Assembly (NCBI RefSeq): GCF_016889705.1
Contig: NZ_CP069526.1
Location: 744,001-808,000 of the forward strand
Direction of reading: 5' to 3'
Origin: Amycolatopsis sp. FDAARGOS 1241
Lineage (GTDB): Bacteria > Actinomycetota > Actinomycetes > Mycobacteriales > Pseudonocardiaceae
DNA: 64,000 nucleotides
The notes beneath the pieces are model-generated. The model was not told the origin of the DNA. It searched no databases and saw only the letters and a list, made by a program, of their open reading frames with translations. Position 1 is the stretch's first letter; each line of letters begins with the position of its first letter. The position numbers and the translations under genes are program-made. Positions 33,389 through 42,600 of this stretch are shown here, one piece after another.

Positions 33389-34657
33389 GTGCGAAAGCTG
33401 ACCCGGCGCCCGGCCGTCGCCGTCCTGACGTCCGCGCTCCTCTTGCTGGTGGCCGCGTGCAGCGGCTCCGCCGCCTCCGGCGGGAAGATCAAGCTCACCG
33501 TCGCCACTTTCGGCGAGTTCGGTTACGGCCCCCTGATCGCCCAGTACGAGAAGGACCACCCGGACATCGAGGTCCAGAACCGGGTCGCCGACTTCGACAC
33601 GCACTTCAAGACCCTCGACACGCAGCTGGCGGCGGGTCGCGGTGCGGCCGACGTCGTCGCCATCGAGGAGCAGAAGATCCCGACCTACCTCGGGGTGAAG
33701 GACAAGTTCGTGAACCTCGCGGACTACGGCGCCGCGCAGCTGAAGGACCAGTGGGCCGCGTGGAAGTGGGCCCAGGGCACCAAGGACGGCTACGTGCTCG
33801 GCCTCGGCACCGACATGGGCAGCCTCGCCATGTGCTACCGCCGCGACCTGTTCCTGAAAGCGGGCCTGCCGGCCGATCGCAAGGCCGTCGCCGCGCTCAT
33901 GCCGACCTGGCAGGACTACGCGAAGCTGTCCCAGCGGTTCACGGACAAATTGCCGGACGTGAAGTTCGCGGACTCCGCCGGCACCGTTTACACCGCGATG
34001 CTGAACCAGTCGCCCGAGAACTACTTCTCCTCGCGCGACGATTCCTACATCGCGGGCACGAATCCCAGCGTCCACAACGCTTTCGAGCTCGCTGGCACCC
34101 TCGCGCAGAAGAAGCAGACTGCCGGCGCGACCACGTACACCCAGGCCTGGAACGTCGCGATCAAGCAGGGCAGCTTCGCCACGATCGCGTGCCCGGCCTG
34201 GATGCTCACGCAGATCAAGGAAGCCGGCGGCGACGGCAACAGCGGCAAGTGGGACGTGACGACCGTGCCCGGCGCCAGCGGCAACCAGGGCGGCTCGTTC
34301 CTCGCGATCCCGAAGGAGAGCGCGCACCCGAAGGAGGCCTACGACCTCGCGAAGTGGCTGACCGCGCCGGAGCAGGAGAAGAAGCTCTTCCTCTCCGACG
34401 GGATCCTGCCGAGTGAGCCGAGCGTCTACAAGGACCCGCAGGTCGTCGCGCACACCGACCCGTACTTCTCCGACGCGCCCATCGGGCAGATCTACGCCGC
34501 CTCGGCCGACACGCTGCGCCCCAACTACCGCGGGCGGCACGACGCCGACGTCCGTCCCGAGTTCGGCCGCGCGCTCGGCCGCATCGAGGACGGGACGGAG
34601 CAGGTCGCCCAGGCCTGGCAGGACGCCGTCAAGCTCGGCGACGAGGCCCTCAAGTAG
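33389..34657 (+). CDS. Sugar-binding lipoprotein of a second ABC importer
   Basis: 422 residues, GTG start. Signal with lipobox LVAAC; binding fold with LTVATFGEFGYGPLIAQYEKDHPDI, ADVVAIEEQKIPTYL and LGTDMGSLAMCYRRDLFLKAGLP. It is clearly a paralogue of the CebE-like protein at 26824 (ATF-EFGY-L-I-YE; GTD-G--AMCYR-DL--AG-P). The ligand is probably a beta-glucoside or a similar oligosaccharide, judged from the GH1 gene at the end of the operon. Confidence 0.9.
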   Translation: MRKLTRRPAVAVLTSALLLLVAACSGSAASGGKIKLTVATFGEFGYGPLIAQYEKDHPDIEVQNRVADFDTHFKTLDTQLAAGRGAADVVAIEEQKIPTYLGVKDKFVNLADYGAAQLKDQWAAWKWAQGTKDGYVLGLGTDMGSLAMCYRRDLFLKAGLPADRKAVAALMPTWQDYAKLSQRFTDKLPDVKFADSAGTVYTAMLNQSPENYFSSRDDSYIAGTNPSVHNAFELAGTLAQKKQTAGATTYTQAWNVAIKQGSFATIACPAWMLTQIKEAGGDGNSGKWDVTTVPGASGNQGGSFLAIPKESAHPKEAYDLAKWLTAPEQEKKLFLSDGILPSEPSVYKDPQVVAHTDPYFSDAPIGQIYAASADTLRPNYRGRHDADVRPEFGRALGRIEDGTEQVAQAWQDAVKLGDEALK

Positions 34658-34664
34658 GCCCCTG

Positions 34665-35576
34665 GTGCTGCGCGGCCCCCTCTTCGCGCGGTGGGACCGG
34701 AAGGCGACCCCCTTCCTGTTCATCGCCCCGTTCTTCGCGGTGTTCGCGGTCTTCGGTGCGTTCCCGATCGTCTACACGGCCTGGGTTTCGCTGCACGACT
34801 GGGACCTGCTCGGCGGGAACAAGGGCGGGTTCGGGCTCGCGAACTACGCGGCCCTGTTCACCGACGGGCGTTTCTACAACGCGCTGTTCAACACCACCAG
34901 CATCTTCCTGCTCGCCGCGATCCCGGAGTTCTTCCTGGCGCTGGGCATCGCGGCGCTGCTGAACCGGCCGCTGCGCGCGGCGACGTGGTGGCGCACCGGC
35001 GTGCTGCTGCCCAACATCGTGTCGGTGGTGGCCATCGGGCTGGTGTTCGCGCAGCTGTACAGCCGCGACTACGGCGTGGTCAACGAGGTCCTCGGCTGGT
35101 TCGGCCTCGACCCGATCTCCTGGCAGGCGCGGAAGTGGTCGTCGCACCTGGCCATCGCGACGATGGTGATGTGGCGCTGGACGGGTTACAACGCGCTGAT
35201 CTACCTGGCGGCGATGCAGGCCGTGCCGCTGGAGCTCTACGAGGCCGCGGAGATCGACGGCGCTTCGCGCTGGCGCTCGTTCTGGTCGGTGACCGTGCCG
35301 GGCATCCGCCCGACGATCGCGTTCACGGCGGTGGCCGGCACCGTCAACGGGCTGCAGCTGTTCGCCGAGCCGCAGCTGTTCGACGCGACGGGGTCAAGCG
35401 GTACCGGCGGCAACGACCGGCAGTTCCAAACGCTCACGATGTACCTGTACGAGAAGGGTTTCACCAAGTTCGACGCCGGCTACGCGGCGGCCCTGTCGTG
35501 GGTGATGTTCGTGTTCTGCGTGCTGTTCGCCTTCGCCAACTACCGGCTGGTGCGCCGCTTCGTGAGCGCCCCGTGA
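34665..35576 (+). CDS. Sugar ABC transporter permease (MalF-like)
   Basis: 303 residues from GTG, seven bases past the binding-protein stop. Six spans starting PFLFIAPFFAVFAVFGAFPIVY; EAA loop EAAEIDGASRWRSFWSVTVPGIRP. Paralogue of the permease at 25844. The stop overlaps the GTG of the next permease. Confidence 0.92.
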   Translation: MLRGPLFARWDRKATPFLFIAPFFAVFAVFGAFPIVYTAWVSLHDWDLLGGNKGGFGLANYAALFTDGRFYNALFNTTSIFLLAAIPEFFLALGIAALLNRPLRAATWWRTGVLLPNIVSVVAIGLVFAQLYSRDYGVVNEVLGWFGLDPISWQARKWSSHLAIATMVMWRWTGYNALIYLAAMQAVPLELYEAAEIDGASRWRSFWSVTVPGIRPTIAFTAVAGTVNGLQLFAEPQLFDATGSSGTGGNDRQFQTLTMYLYEKGFTKFDAGYAAALSWVMFVFCVLFAFANYRLVRRFVSAP

Positions 35577-36400
35577 GGCCGCGGCGGCGCGCGGGCGCGT
35601 GGGTCTACGTGGTGCTCGTCGGAGTGCTGGGCGCTTCGCTGTTCCCGTTGTACTGGTCGTTCGTGGTGTCCACGCGGGACAACTCGGCGATCGGGGAGAC
35701 GTCGCCGCTGCTGCTGCCGGGCGGGCACCTGGTGGAGAACGTGCGGCGCGTGTTCGACACCGTCGACTTCTGGCTGGCGATCGGCAACTCGCTCATCGTC
35801 GCGGGCACCGTGATGGTGTCCAATGTGGTCTTGGCGAGCTTCGCCGGATTTGCCTTCGCGCGGCTGAAGTTCCCCGGCCGCAACAGCCTCTTCCTGTTCG
35901 TGGTGGGCTCGGCGATGGTGCCGGCGCAGCTCGGTGTGATCCCGCTGTTCCTGGTGGTCAGCGATTTCGGCTGGTACGGGCAGTTGCAGGCGGTGATCGT
36001 GCCCGCGCTGGTGTCGGCGTTCGGCGTGTTCTGGATGCGCCAGGCGTGCGAGGGTGCGGTACCCGGTGAACTGGTGGACGCGGCCACTGTGGACGGGGCT
36101 TCGGTGCTGCGGACGTTCTGGCACGTGGCCGTGCCCTCGATCCGGCCCCAGGCGGCGGTGCTGGCGATGCTCACGTTCATGGCCGCGTGGAACGACTACT
36201 TCTGGCCGCTGGTGGTGCTCGACCCGAACGAGACGCCGACCGTGCAGGTCGTGCTCTCGCAGCTGGCCAGCGGCTACTACACGGACTACGCGTTGATGCT
36301 CACGGGCGCGACGCTCGGCGTGCTGCCGGTGATCGCGCTGTTCCTGGTCCTGGGGCGTTACCTGGTGCGGGGGATCCTGAAAGGTGCTGTGCATGGCTGA
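35573..36400 (+). CDS. Sugar ABC transporter permease (MalG-like)
   Basis: 275 residues, GTG start overlapping the previous stop (GTGA). Spans from WVYVVLVGVLGASLFPLYWSF onward; EAA-type loop DAATVDGASVLRTFWHVAVPSIRP; ending GRYLVRGILKGAVHG matches the paralogue at 25002. No ATPase gene accompanies it. Confidence 0.92.
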   Translation: MRPRRRAGAWVYVVLVGVLGASLFPLYWSFVVSTRDNSAIGETSPLLLPGGHLVENVRRVFDTVDFWLAIGNSLIVAGTVMVSNVVLASFAGFAFARLKFPGRNSLFLFVVGSAMVPAQLGVIPLFLVVSDFGWYGQLQAVIVPALVSAFGVFWMRQACEGAVPGELVDAATVDGASVLRTFWHVAVPSIRPQAAVLAMLTFMAAWNDYFWPLVVLDPNETPTVQVVLSQLASGYYTDYALMLTGATLGVLPVIALFLVLGRYLVRGILKGAVHG

Positions 36401-37769
36401 ACTCGAGTTCCCCGCGGGCTTCTGGTGGGGTGCCGCCACCGCGTCGTACCAGATCGAGGGCGGGGTGGCCGAGGGCGGCCGCGGACTGTCCATCTGGGAC
36501 ACCTACAGCGCCACACCGGGCAAGGTCCTCGAAGGGCACACCGGGGAGGTGGCGTGCGACCACTACCACCGCTACGCCGAGGACGTCGCCCTGGTCGACG
36601 AGCTGGGGCTGCCCGTGTACCGGTTCTCTGTGGCCTGGCCGCGGGTGATGCCCGACGGCCGCACCCGCAACGCCGAAGGCCTCGCGTTCTACGACCGGCT
36701 CGTCGACGAGCTGCTGAGCCGCGACATCCTGCCGGTGCTCACGCTCTACCACTGGGATCTCCCGCAGGCGATCGAAGACCGGGGCGGCTGGCCGGCCCGC
36801 GACACGGCGTCCCGCTTCGCCGACTACGCCGCCGTGGTCCACGACGCCCTGGGCGACCGCGTGCCCCAGTGGACGACGATCAACGAGCCGTTCTGCGCGG
36901 CGTTCCTGGGGTACGGCAGCGGCGTCCACGCCCCGGGGATCCAGGACTACGACACCGCGCTCGTGGCCGCGCACCACCTGCTGCTGGGCCACGGCCTCGC
37001 GATGCGTGCTCTGACGGAGCAGGCCCGGCCGGGCCAGGACTTCTCGCTGGCGCTGAACTTCGCCCCGGCTCTGGCCGACGGCGACACCGCCGCGCACCGC
37101 GAAGCCGTCCGCAAGTTCGACGGCATTCACAACCGCTTTTTCCTCGACCCCGTCCTCGGCAAGGGTTACCCGGCCGACGTGATGGCCGACGTCGAACACC
37201 ACGGCGGCCGCTTCGCCGCGTCCATCCAGGACGGTGACCTGGACACCATCGCCGCGGCCATCGACTGGCTCGGGGTGAACTACTACGCCCCCGCCCGCGT
37301 CGCCCCGCTCGACGATCCGCTCGCCCCGAGCAACTGCCCGCTGCCCGGCCTGCGCGGCATGGACGTCCTGCCCCCACGCGGCCCGCTGACCTCCTTCGGC
37401 TGGGAACAAACCCCGTCGTCCCTCACGGACCTGCTGGTGTGGCTCGACTCCCGCACCGGTGGCCTCCCCCTGGTCATCGCGGAAAACGGCGCGGCCTTTG
37501 AAGACACCGTCACGGACGGCTCCGTCCCCGATACCGCGCGTGTGTCCTATCTGGACACCCACATCCGCGCCGTCCACGCCGCCCTCGCGACCGGCGCCGA
37601 CATCCGCGGCTACCTCGCCTGGTCCCTGCTCGACAACTTCGAATGGGGCATGGGCTACACCCAACGCTTCGGCCTCGTCCACGTCGACTTCGCCACCCAG
37701 ACCCGCACCATCAAGCACTCCGGCCGCTTCCTGGGCCGGGTGGCCCGCACCAACCGATTGCCCGGTTGA
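36393..37769 (+). CDS. GH1 beta-glucosidase of the second sugar operon
   Basis: 458 residues. FWWGAATASYQIEGG at the N-terminus, acid/base Glu165 in TTINEPF, nucleophile Glu364 in VIAENGAAF, and LAWSLLDNFEWGMGY. Cytoplasmic. The ATG lies eight bases inside the end of the permease gene. It is a paralogue of the enzyme at 23608, so the two operons are duplicated as complete sets (binding protein, two permeases, glucosidase). Confidence 0.94.
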   Translation: MAELEFPAGFWWGAATASYQIEGGVAEGGRGLSIWDTYSATPGKVLEGHTGEVACDHYHRYAEDVALVDELGLPVYRFSVAWPRVMPDGRTRNAEGLAFYDRLVDELLSRDILPVLTLYHWDLPQAIEDRGGWPARDTASRFADYAAVVHDALGDRVPQWTTINEPFCAAFLGYGSGVHAPGIQDYDTALVAAHHLLLGHGLAMRALTEQARPGQDFSLALNFAPALADGDTAAHREAVRKFDGIHNRFFLDPVLGKGYPADVMADVEHHGGRFAASIQDGDLDTIAAAIDWLGVNYYAPARVAPLDDPLAPSNCPLPGLRGMDVLPPRGPLTSFGWEQTPSSLTDLLVWLDSRTGGLPLVIAENGAAFEDTVTDGSVPDTARVSYLDTHIRAVHAALATGADIRGYLAWSLLDNFEWGMGYTQRFGLVHVDFATQTRTIKHSGRFLGRVARTNRLPG

Positions 37770-37889
37770 GGAAGGCCGCGGGCCGCCCGTTGCCCGACGA
37801 CACTGGTGCGTGGGTCGACCAAGGCTCGATGGGAATCGATCGATCGCCAACCTCCGCGTGCGTTCGCACCAATCGGACTCGCCCGGGTC

Positions 37890-38330
37890 TGGCAAAGGTT
37901 GCGCCTGGTGGCCGGGATGCGCCTGGGTGTGTCGCGGTTTGAGTTGCTGTCGGATGAGCGGTGGGTGTTGACCGAGGATTTGGTGCCGGTTCGCACGGGT
38001 GAGCGTGGTCGCCTGTGCTGGATCATCTACCGGTACCGGTGCGGGGTCGCGTGTCGGGATGCGCCGGCGGGAGGGGCGATCTCGGTCGACTCCACGAGCG
38101 CGCGGGCGCACCAGCACACCAACATCACCCGTCGCGCAAGGGGGTCGAACAACACGGATCTGCGCAGCGAGCCGCTTGATCACGCGCTTGGCGGTTCCCG
38201 TGGCGGTTGGCGCATCGAAATGCACGACCTCGTCGAGGGGAGGGGTCGGCCGCTGGTGACTCTGGTCGGTTCCGGCCAGGCCGGGGACGCGCGGATGTTC
38301 CCGTAGCTGATGCGGCACCCGCGAATCCGT
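37890..38330 (+). pseudogene. Degenerate IS5-type transposase fragment
   Basis: Plus-strand pieces read RFELLSDERWVLTEDLVP, WIIYRYRCGVACRDAP, then VDSTSARAHQHTN (first catalytic Asp region), LDHALGGSRGG and GRPLVTLVGSGQAGDARMF, in the order of IS5-family transposases. About 60 residues that should lie between the second and third pieces are missing, and the frame ends at a TAG near 38305 before the C-terminal Glu. It is a different element from the one at 29383. Confidence 0.75.
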
Positions 38331-38772
38331 CGCGCCGGGCGCGGTCCGGCCCGGCCGGAGCGCGTCCGTGGTGACAAGGGCAGTCTTGGATGGTCACCGA
38401 GGCGGCGTTGGTTTCGAAGCGCCACACCAGCTTCGGGCCGGCTGGTGGCCTTGGATCACATCGCCCGGATCACAGGATCCGGCGCGCAAAACCGATTCAG
38501 CCCACCGGCCGCGGAAGAACGCCAGTCCGACCCGGTGTCGAGCTGCTGCCAGCCCTGACTTCGCCGAGGTCGAACGCCGGCCAAACCTGATTGTCGGAGA
38601 TTGAACGCGGTGTCGAGGGTGCGCCGATGCCGGCTGTCTGGTCTCGGCCCGGGTGGGTCTGCTGGTTGTGGGCGCAAACCCGATGGTCGGAGAGTGAACG
38701 CCATCCCGAACGCGCGCCGCCCCACCCTCGCCTCCCCACCCCAAACCGCCGGGGGCGAGCCAAACCCGACCG
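38331..38772. other. Gene-free stretch with a diverged direct repeat
   Basis: No supported gene. A 25-base element, CAAACC[T/C]GAT[T/G]GTCGGAGA, continuing [T/G]TGAACGC, occurs at 38582 and again near 38675, about 93 bases apart; a shorter relative (CCAAACCCGACCGTC) lies at 38760. The DNA next to it is the decayed transposase, so this may be IS-border or recombination debris. Confidence 0.45.
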
Positions 38773-41700
38773 TCAGCTCGTCCGCCGCGCCACCGCGCTC
38801 GCCACCCCGCTGCGCGACGGGGACTCCAGCTTCCCCAGCAACCTCGCCACGTGCGCCTGCACCGTCCGGCGCGGCAAGGCCAGTTCCGTGGCGATGTCCG
38901 GGTTGGACCGGCCGTCCGCCACGAGCGTCGCGATCCGGACCTCCAGCGGCGACAGCGAATCCCACCCGCGCCGGGCGGCGGCCGGGGACCGGCCACCGCG
39001 CCGGACGCCCAGGTCCCGCAACCGCTTCTCCGCCCGCTGCAAGTCCCACCGGGCCGACAGAGCCGAATACAGCTCGGCCGCTTCGTCGAACGCCGCCTGG
39101 GCCGCCGGCAGGTCGCCGAGCCGGGCCAGCAGTGCGGCCGCGTCTTCCAGAGCGCTCGCGAGTTCCGGCCGGCGCCCCACGGCCCGGAAGTGCTCCACCG
39201 TCCGCAGCACCGGAGCCGGGTCGCCGTCGATCAGGCCGCGGCACCAGTCCATCGCCGCGTGGGCGCGCGCCGGTTCGCGTTCCTTCGCCGCCTCCTCCTC
39301 GCACACCGCCAGACCGCGCAGCGCCCGGGCATCGTCCCCCGCCTCGAGAGCCAGGGAGACGAACATCGGCAGCCACTGGTGACGCAGCATCATCGCCGCG
39401 TAGGTCGGGTTGAGAATGGGCTCCAGGACGGCCAGCGCCTCCTTCACCTCGCCCCGCTGCCAGGCCACCAAAGCGTGGGCCACCAGAAGGAAGTCGAAGC
39501 TCTCCCGCTCGGCGCCGGTCGCCGGCGCGTACTCCTCGGCCGCGTCCAGGTGCGCAGCGGCCTGCCCGCGCTCGCCGCGCCGCGCGGCGATCAGCGACGC
39601 GACGCCGTGCAGGAGCAGCGCGGCCGCGCCCGGTTCGCGCAGGCCGTAGAAGGTGATGGCCGGACCGTCCTCGGTCACGGTGTCGAGCTCGACCAGCGCT
39701 TCGTCCCAGCGGCCCTCCCAGTACCGGTGCACCGCGACCGAGACCTGCAGCCCGATCGGCATCGCGTGCCGCTGCGCGACCTCACCCGCCGCGCGCAGCG
39801 TGCGGTCGGCCTCGGCCAGGCGATCGAGGTTCTGCAGCGTGAACACGCGGTTGTCCAGCAGGTCCAGGTGCAGGTCGGCCAGCTCGTGCTCGTCGCCGAC
39901 GGCCTCGATCGCCTCGTCGATGTGCTGCAGCGCGCTCGCGTGGTGCCGGCGCACGGAATCGACCAGCCACAACGTCTGCAGCGCGTGCGCCGTCAGGTAC
40001 CGGTCGCCGTCGGCCTCCGCGCGGGCCCGGTGCGCGCTGGCCTCGGCGACGTCGAGGTCGTCCAGGCCGCCGCGGCGGAAGTTCGCGAGCAGGTGCCGGC
40101 GCCGTACGTGCCAGATCTCCGGTAGCGCCGGGTCGTCCTCGGCGTCCTCCAGTGTCTGCACGGCGCGCGCGACCTCACCCCGGCGGAACCGCAGCGTCGC
40201 GAGCAGGTGCCGCATCTCCGCGACGTTCTCCGGGTCCTTAGACAGCTCGAGTGCCTGCACCGCAAGGGGTTCCGGGTTCCGCTCCAGCCGGAACAGCACC
40301 TTCACCAGCGCCGTGATCAGGCCTTCGCGCCGCGGGTCGGCTGCGGAACACGCCGTGAGCGCGCGCTCCAGCAGCTCCACGGCGATCAGCGGCGCCCGGT
40401 TCGTCACGGCCGATTGGTTCTCCGCCAGCCAGTCGAGCACCCACGGGTCCACTGTGGACGGCGCGGCCACGAGCTGCTCCGCCACCCGCTTCACCGGCGC
40501 CCCGATGCGCGCCAGCGCTTCCGCGGCCTGCCGGTGCAACGCCGCCCGCGTTCCCGACAGCAGCCGGTTGTACAAGGCCTGGCGCAGCAACGGGTGCCGG
40601 AACGCGAGCTGCGTGCCCGTGTCGATGAGCACGTTCGCCGCCACCGCTTCTTCCAGCGGCGCCAGCAGGTCCGACGGCCGGATGCCGAGCACCGCCGCGA
40701 TGTCGCCCACCGCGAACTCCATGCCCAGCAACGCACCCCAGCGCAGCACGTCCTGCGTTTCCGGTGGCAGGAAATCCAGCCGCCGGTCGACGGCCGCCAC
40801 GAGCGAGCGCGGCGTCTCGAACTCGGCGGGGTCGTCGACGTCGGCGTACCCGGAGTCGACCTCGACCGCACCCGCGCGCACGAGCACGTCGACCATTTCC
40901 TTGACGTACAACGGGTTTCCCGCGGCACGGGCGGCCAGCTCGCGCAGGCCGGGCCCGGGGCCGGCGCCGAGCAGGTCCTCGATCAGCCGCTCGACGTCGT
41001 CGGACACCAGCGGCTCGAGGTCCAGCACCACGCCGTCGCGCGATTCGACGCCCCGGCGCAGCTGCGCCAGCTCCGCGCGATCGGGCGCCGGCCGTGTCGC
41101 GGCCACCAGCAGCAACGGCAGCTGCCGCGTCGCCGCGCAGAGGCGGTGCCACACCAGCACGCTCGACTCGTCGGCCCACTGCAAGTCGTCGATCACCAGG
41201 ACGAGCGGCGCGTCGGCGCACAGCTCGTCAACCAGCGACAGCAGCCGGTCGACGGCGCCGAGCACCGGGTCGTTCGACCCCCACGCCCGCGGCGCGGCGC
41301 CTTCGCCCATCAGCTCCTTGGCGACGCGAGCCCGGCGCGGATCGGGTGAAGCGGCGTCGATCGCGAGGCACTCCAGCAGCACCTGCAGGGGGAACCGCGT
41401 GCTCAGCTCGTCGGCCGCCACCCAGGCCAGCTGTAGCCCCGGGCCGGCCGCGTGGCTGAACACCCGCGTCAGCAGCTCCGACTTGCCGATGCCCGGCTCA
41501 CCCTCGATCCACACGGCCCGCCCGCGCCCGTCGCGCACCTCCGACAGCAGCTCCACCAGGTGCTCCGTCTCGACCTCGCGGCCGAACAACGGACCCGTGT
41601 CACCGCCGGCGAGCGCGCGGCTGACGCGCGGTGGCAGCACCGAGATCGGCTCGGGTCCGGGCACCGGAGCCGGTGCGGGCGACTGGGGCAGGTCCAGCAA

Positions 41701-42474
41701 CGGATCCTGCGCCAGCACGCTCCCGTGCAGCTCCCGCAGCCGCACCCCGGGTTCCACGCCCAGCTCGGCGCGCAGGGTCGCGCGCGCGTCGCGGAACACG
41801 TCGAGGGCGTCGGAGTGGCGTCCGCTGCGGTAGAGCGCGAGCATCAGCGACTCCCGCAGCGCCTCGCGCAGCGGGTGCTCGTCGACGAGCACCGACAGCG
41901 GGGCGATCAGGTCCTGGTGGCCGCCGAGCTCCAGCACCGCGGCGGCCCGCCGCTCGATCGTGTCGAGCCGCAGCTCGGCGAGGTGCTCGCGGTGGCGCTC
42001 CGCGAATTCGCCGGGCACGCCGGAGAGCGCTTCCCCACGCCACAGGGCGAGCGCGGCGTCGTACTCCGCGGCGGCTTTGTCGTGGTCACCGGCCTCGGCG
42101 TGCTGCTGTCCCAGCTCGCGGTGGCGCTCGAAGACAGCCACGTCGAGACCGTTGGGGTGCAGTGCCAGCGAGTAGCCGTGCGGGTCGGAGACCAGTACAC
42201 CGGAGGCCGTCCACTTCGTGCGGTCCGGGTCCAGGGCGCGCCGCAGGCCCGAGACGTAGGTGTGCACGCTGCCCTCGACGCTGGCCGGCGGAGAGTCGCC
42301 CCACACGCCCGTGATGAGTTCTGCGCGCGGCACAGAGCGGCCTGCGTTGACGGCGAGCATCGCGAAGATGGCACGCTGGCGCGCCGGCCCGAGCTTGACT
42401 TCAGCCGGACCGCGCCAGGCCCGCAACGGGCCGAGCACGTCCACCCGCAACCCGCTGTGCGCATCCCCTGGCAT
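38773..42474 (-). CDS. Giant SARP-type regulator with ATPase, TPR and C-terminal LuxR HTH
   Basis: 1233 residues. Residues 10-105: OmpR-type winged helix of SARP proteins (LRVDVLGPLRAW, RSVPRAELITGVWGD, SVHTYVSGLRRALDP). Residues 110-255: bacterial transcriptional activation domain of TPR-like helices. From 300: AAA/STAND ATPase with Walker A GEPGIGKSELL (K331) and Walker B LVLVIDDLQWADES. About 640-1150: TPR-like repeats. Last 60 residues: LuxR HTH (LSPLEVRIATLVADGRSNPDIA, RRTVQAHVARLL). It thus joins SARP and LAL regulator architectures with a DNA-binding domain at each end. Such proteins control secondary metabolism or morphology in actinomycetes; no biosynthetic cluster is in view. Confidence 0.93.
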   Translation of the reverse strand: MPGDAHSGLRVDVLGPLRAWRGPAEVKLGPARQRAIFAMLAVNAGRSVPRAELITGVWGDSPPASVEGSVHTYVSGLRRALDPDRTKWTASGVLVSDPHGYSLALHPNGLDVAVFERHRELGQQHAEAGDHDKAAAEYDAALALWRGEALSGVPGEFAERHREHLAELRLDTIERRAAAVLELGGHQDLIAPLSVLVDEHPLREALRESLMLALYRSGRHSDALDVFRDARATLRAELGVEPGVRLRELHGSVLAQDPLLDLPQSPAPAPVPGPEPISVLPPRVSRALAGGDTGPLFGREVETEHLVELLSEVRDGRGRAVWIEGEPGIGKSELLTRVFSHAAGPGLQLAWVAADELSTRFPLQVLLECLAIDAASPDPRRARVAKELMGEGAAPRAWGSNDPVLGAVDRLLSLVDELCADAPLVLVIDDLQWADESSVLVWHRLCAATRQLPLLLVAATRPAPDRAELAQLRRGVESRDGVVLDLEPLVSDDVERLIEDLLGAGPGPGLRELAARAAGNPLYVKEMVDVLVRAGAVEVDSGYADVDDPAEFETPRSLVAAVDRRLDFLPPETQDVLRWGALLGMEFAVGDIAAVLGIRPSDLLAPLEEAVAANVLIDTGTQLAFRHPLLRQALYNRLLSGTRAALHRQAAEALARIGAPVKRVAEQLVAAPSTVDPWVLDWLAENQSAVTNRAPLIAVELLERALTACSAADPRREGLITALVKVLFRLERNPEPLAVQALELSKDPENVAEMRHLLATLRFRRGEVARAVQTLEDAEDDPALPEIWHVRRRHLLANFRRGGLDDLDVAEASAHRARAEADGDRYLTAHALQTLWLVDSVRRHHASALQHIDEAIEAVGDEHELADLHLDLLDNRVFTLQNLDRLAEADRTLRAAGEVAQRHAMPIGLQVSVAVHRYWEGRWDEALVELDTVTEDGPAITFYGLREPGAAALLLHGVASLIAARRGERGQAAAHLDAAEEYAPATGAERESFDFLLVAHALVAWQRGEVKEALAVLEPILNPTYAAMMLRHQWLPMFVSLALEAGDDARALRGLAVCEEEAAKEREPARAHAAMDWCRGLIDGDPAPVLRTVEHFRAVGRRPELASALEDAAALLARLGDLPAAQAAFDEAAELYSALSARWDLQRAEKRLRDLGVRRGGRSPAAARRGWDSLSPLEVRIATLVADGRSNPDIATELALPRRTVQAHVARLLGKLESPSRSGVASAVARRTS

Positions 42475-42600
42475 GCCGTTCCATTCGACGTACCGGTCTG
42501 ACCACGCGAGCTTACCGGGACCCGGTGATCACCCGGCATCGTACGAGTGGCCAGTGCCGAGTAAGCCTTCCGGTTGCTCCCGGTCAGCGGGAAACCGGGG

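Noticed and set aside
28141..37000. CebR box in front of the second sugar operon
   Set aside because: No TGGGAGCGCTCCCA-like palindrome was found near 32600-33400; the operon seems to have another regulator.
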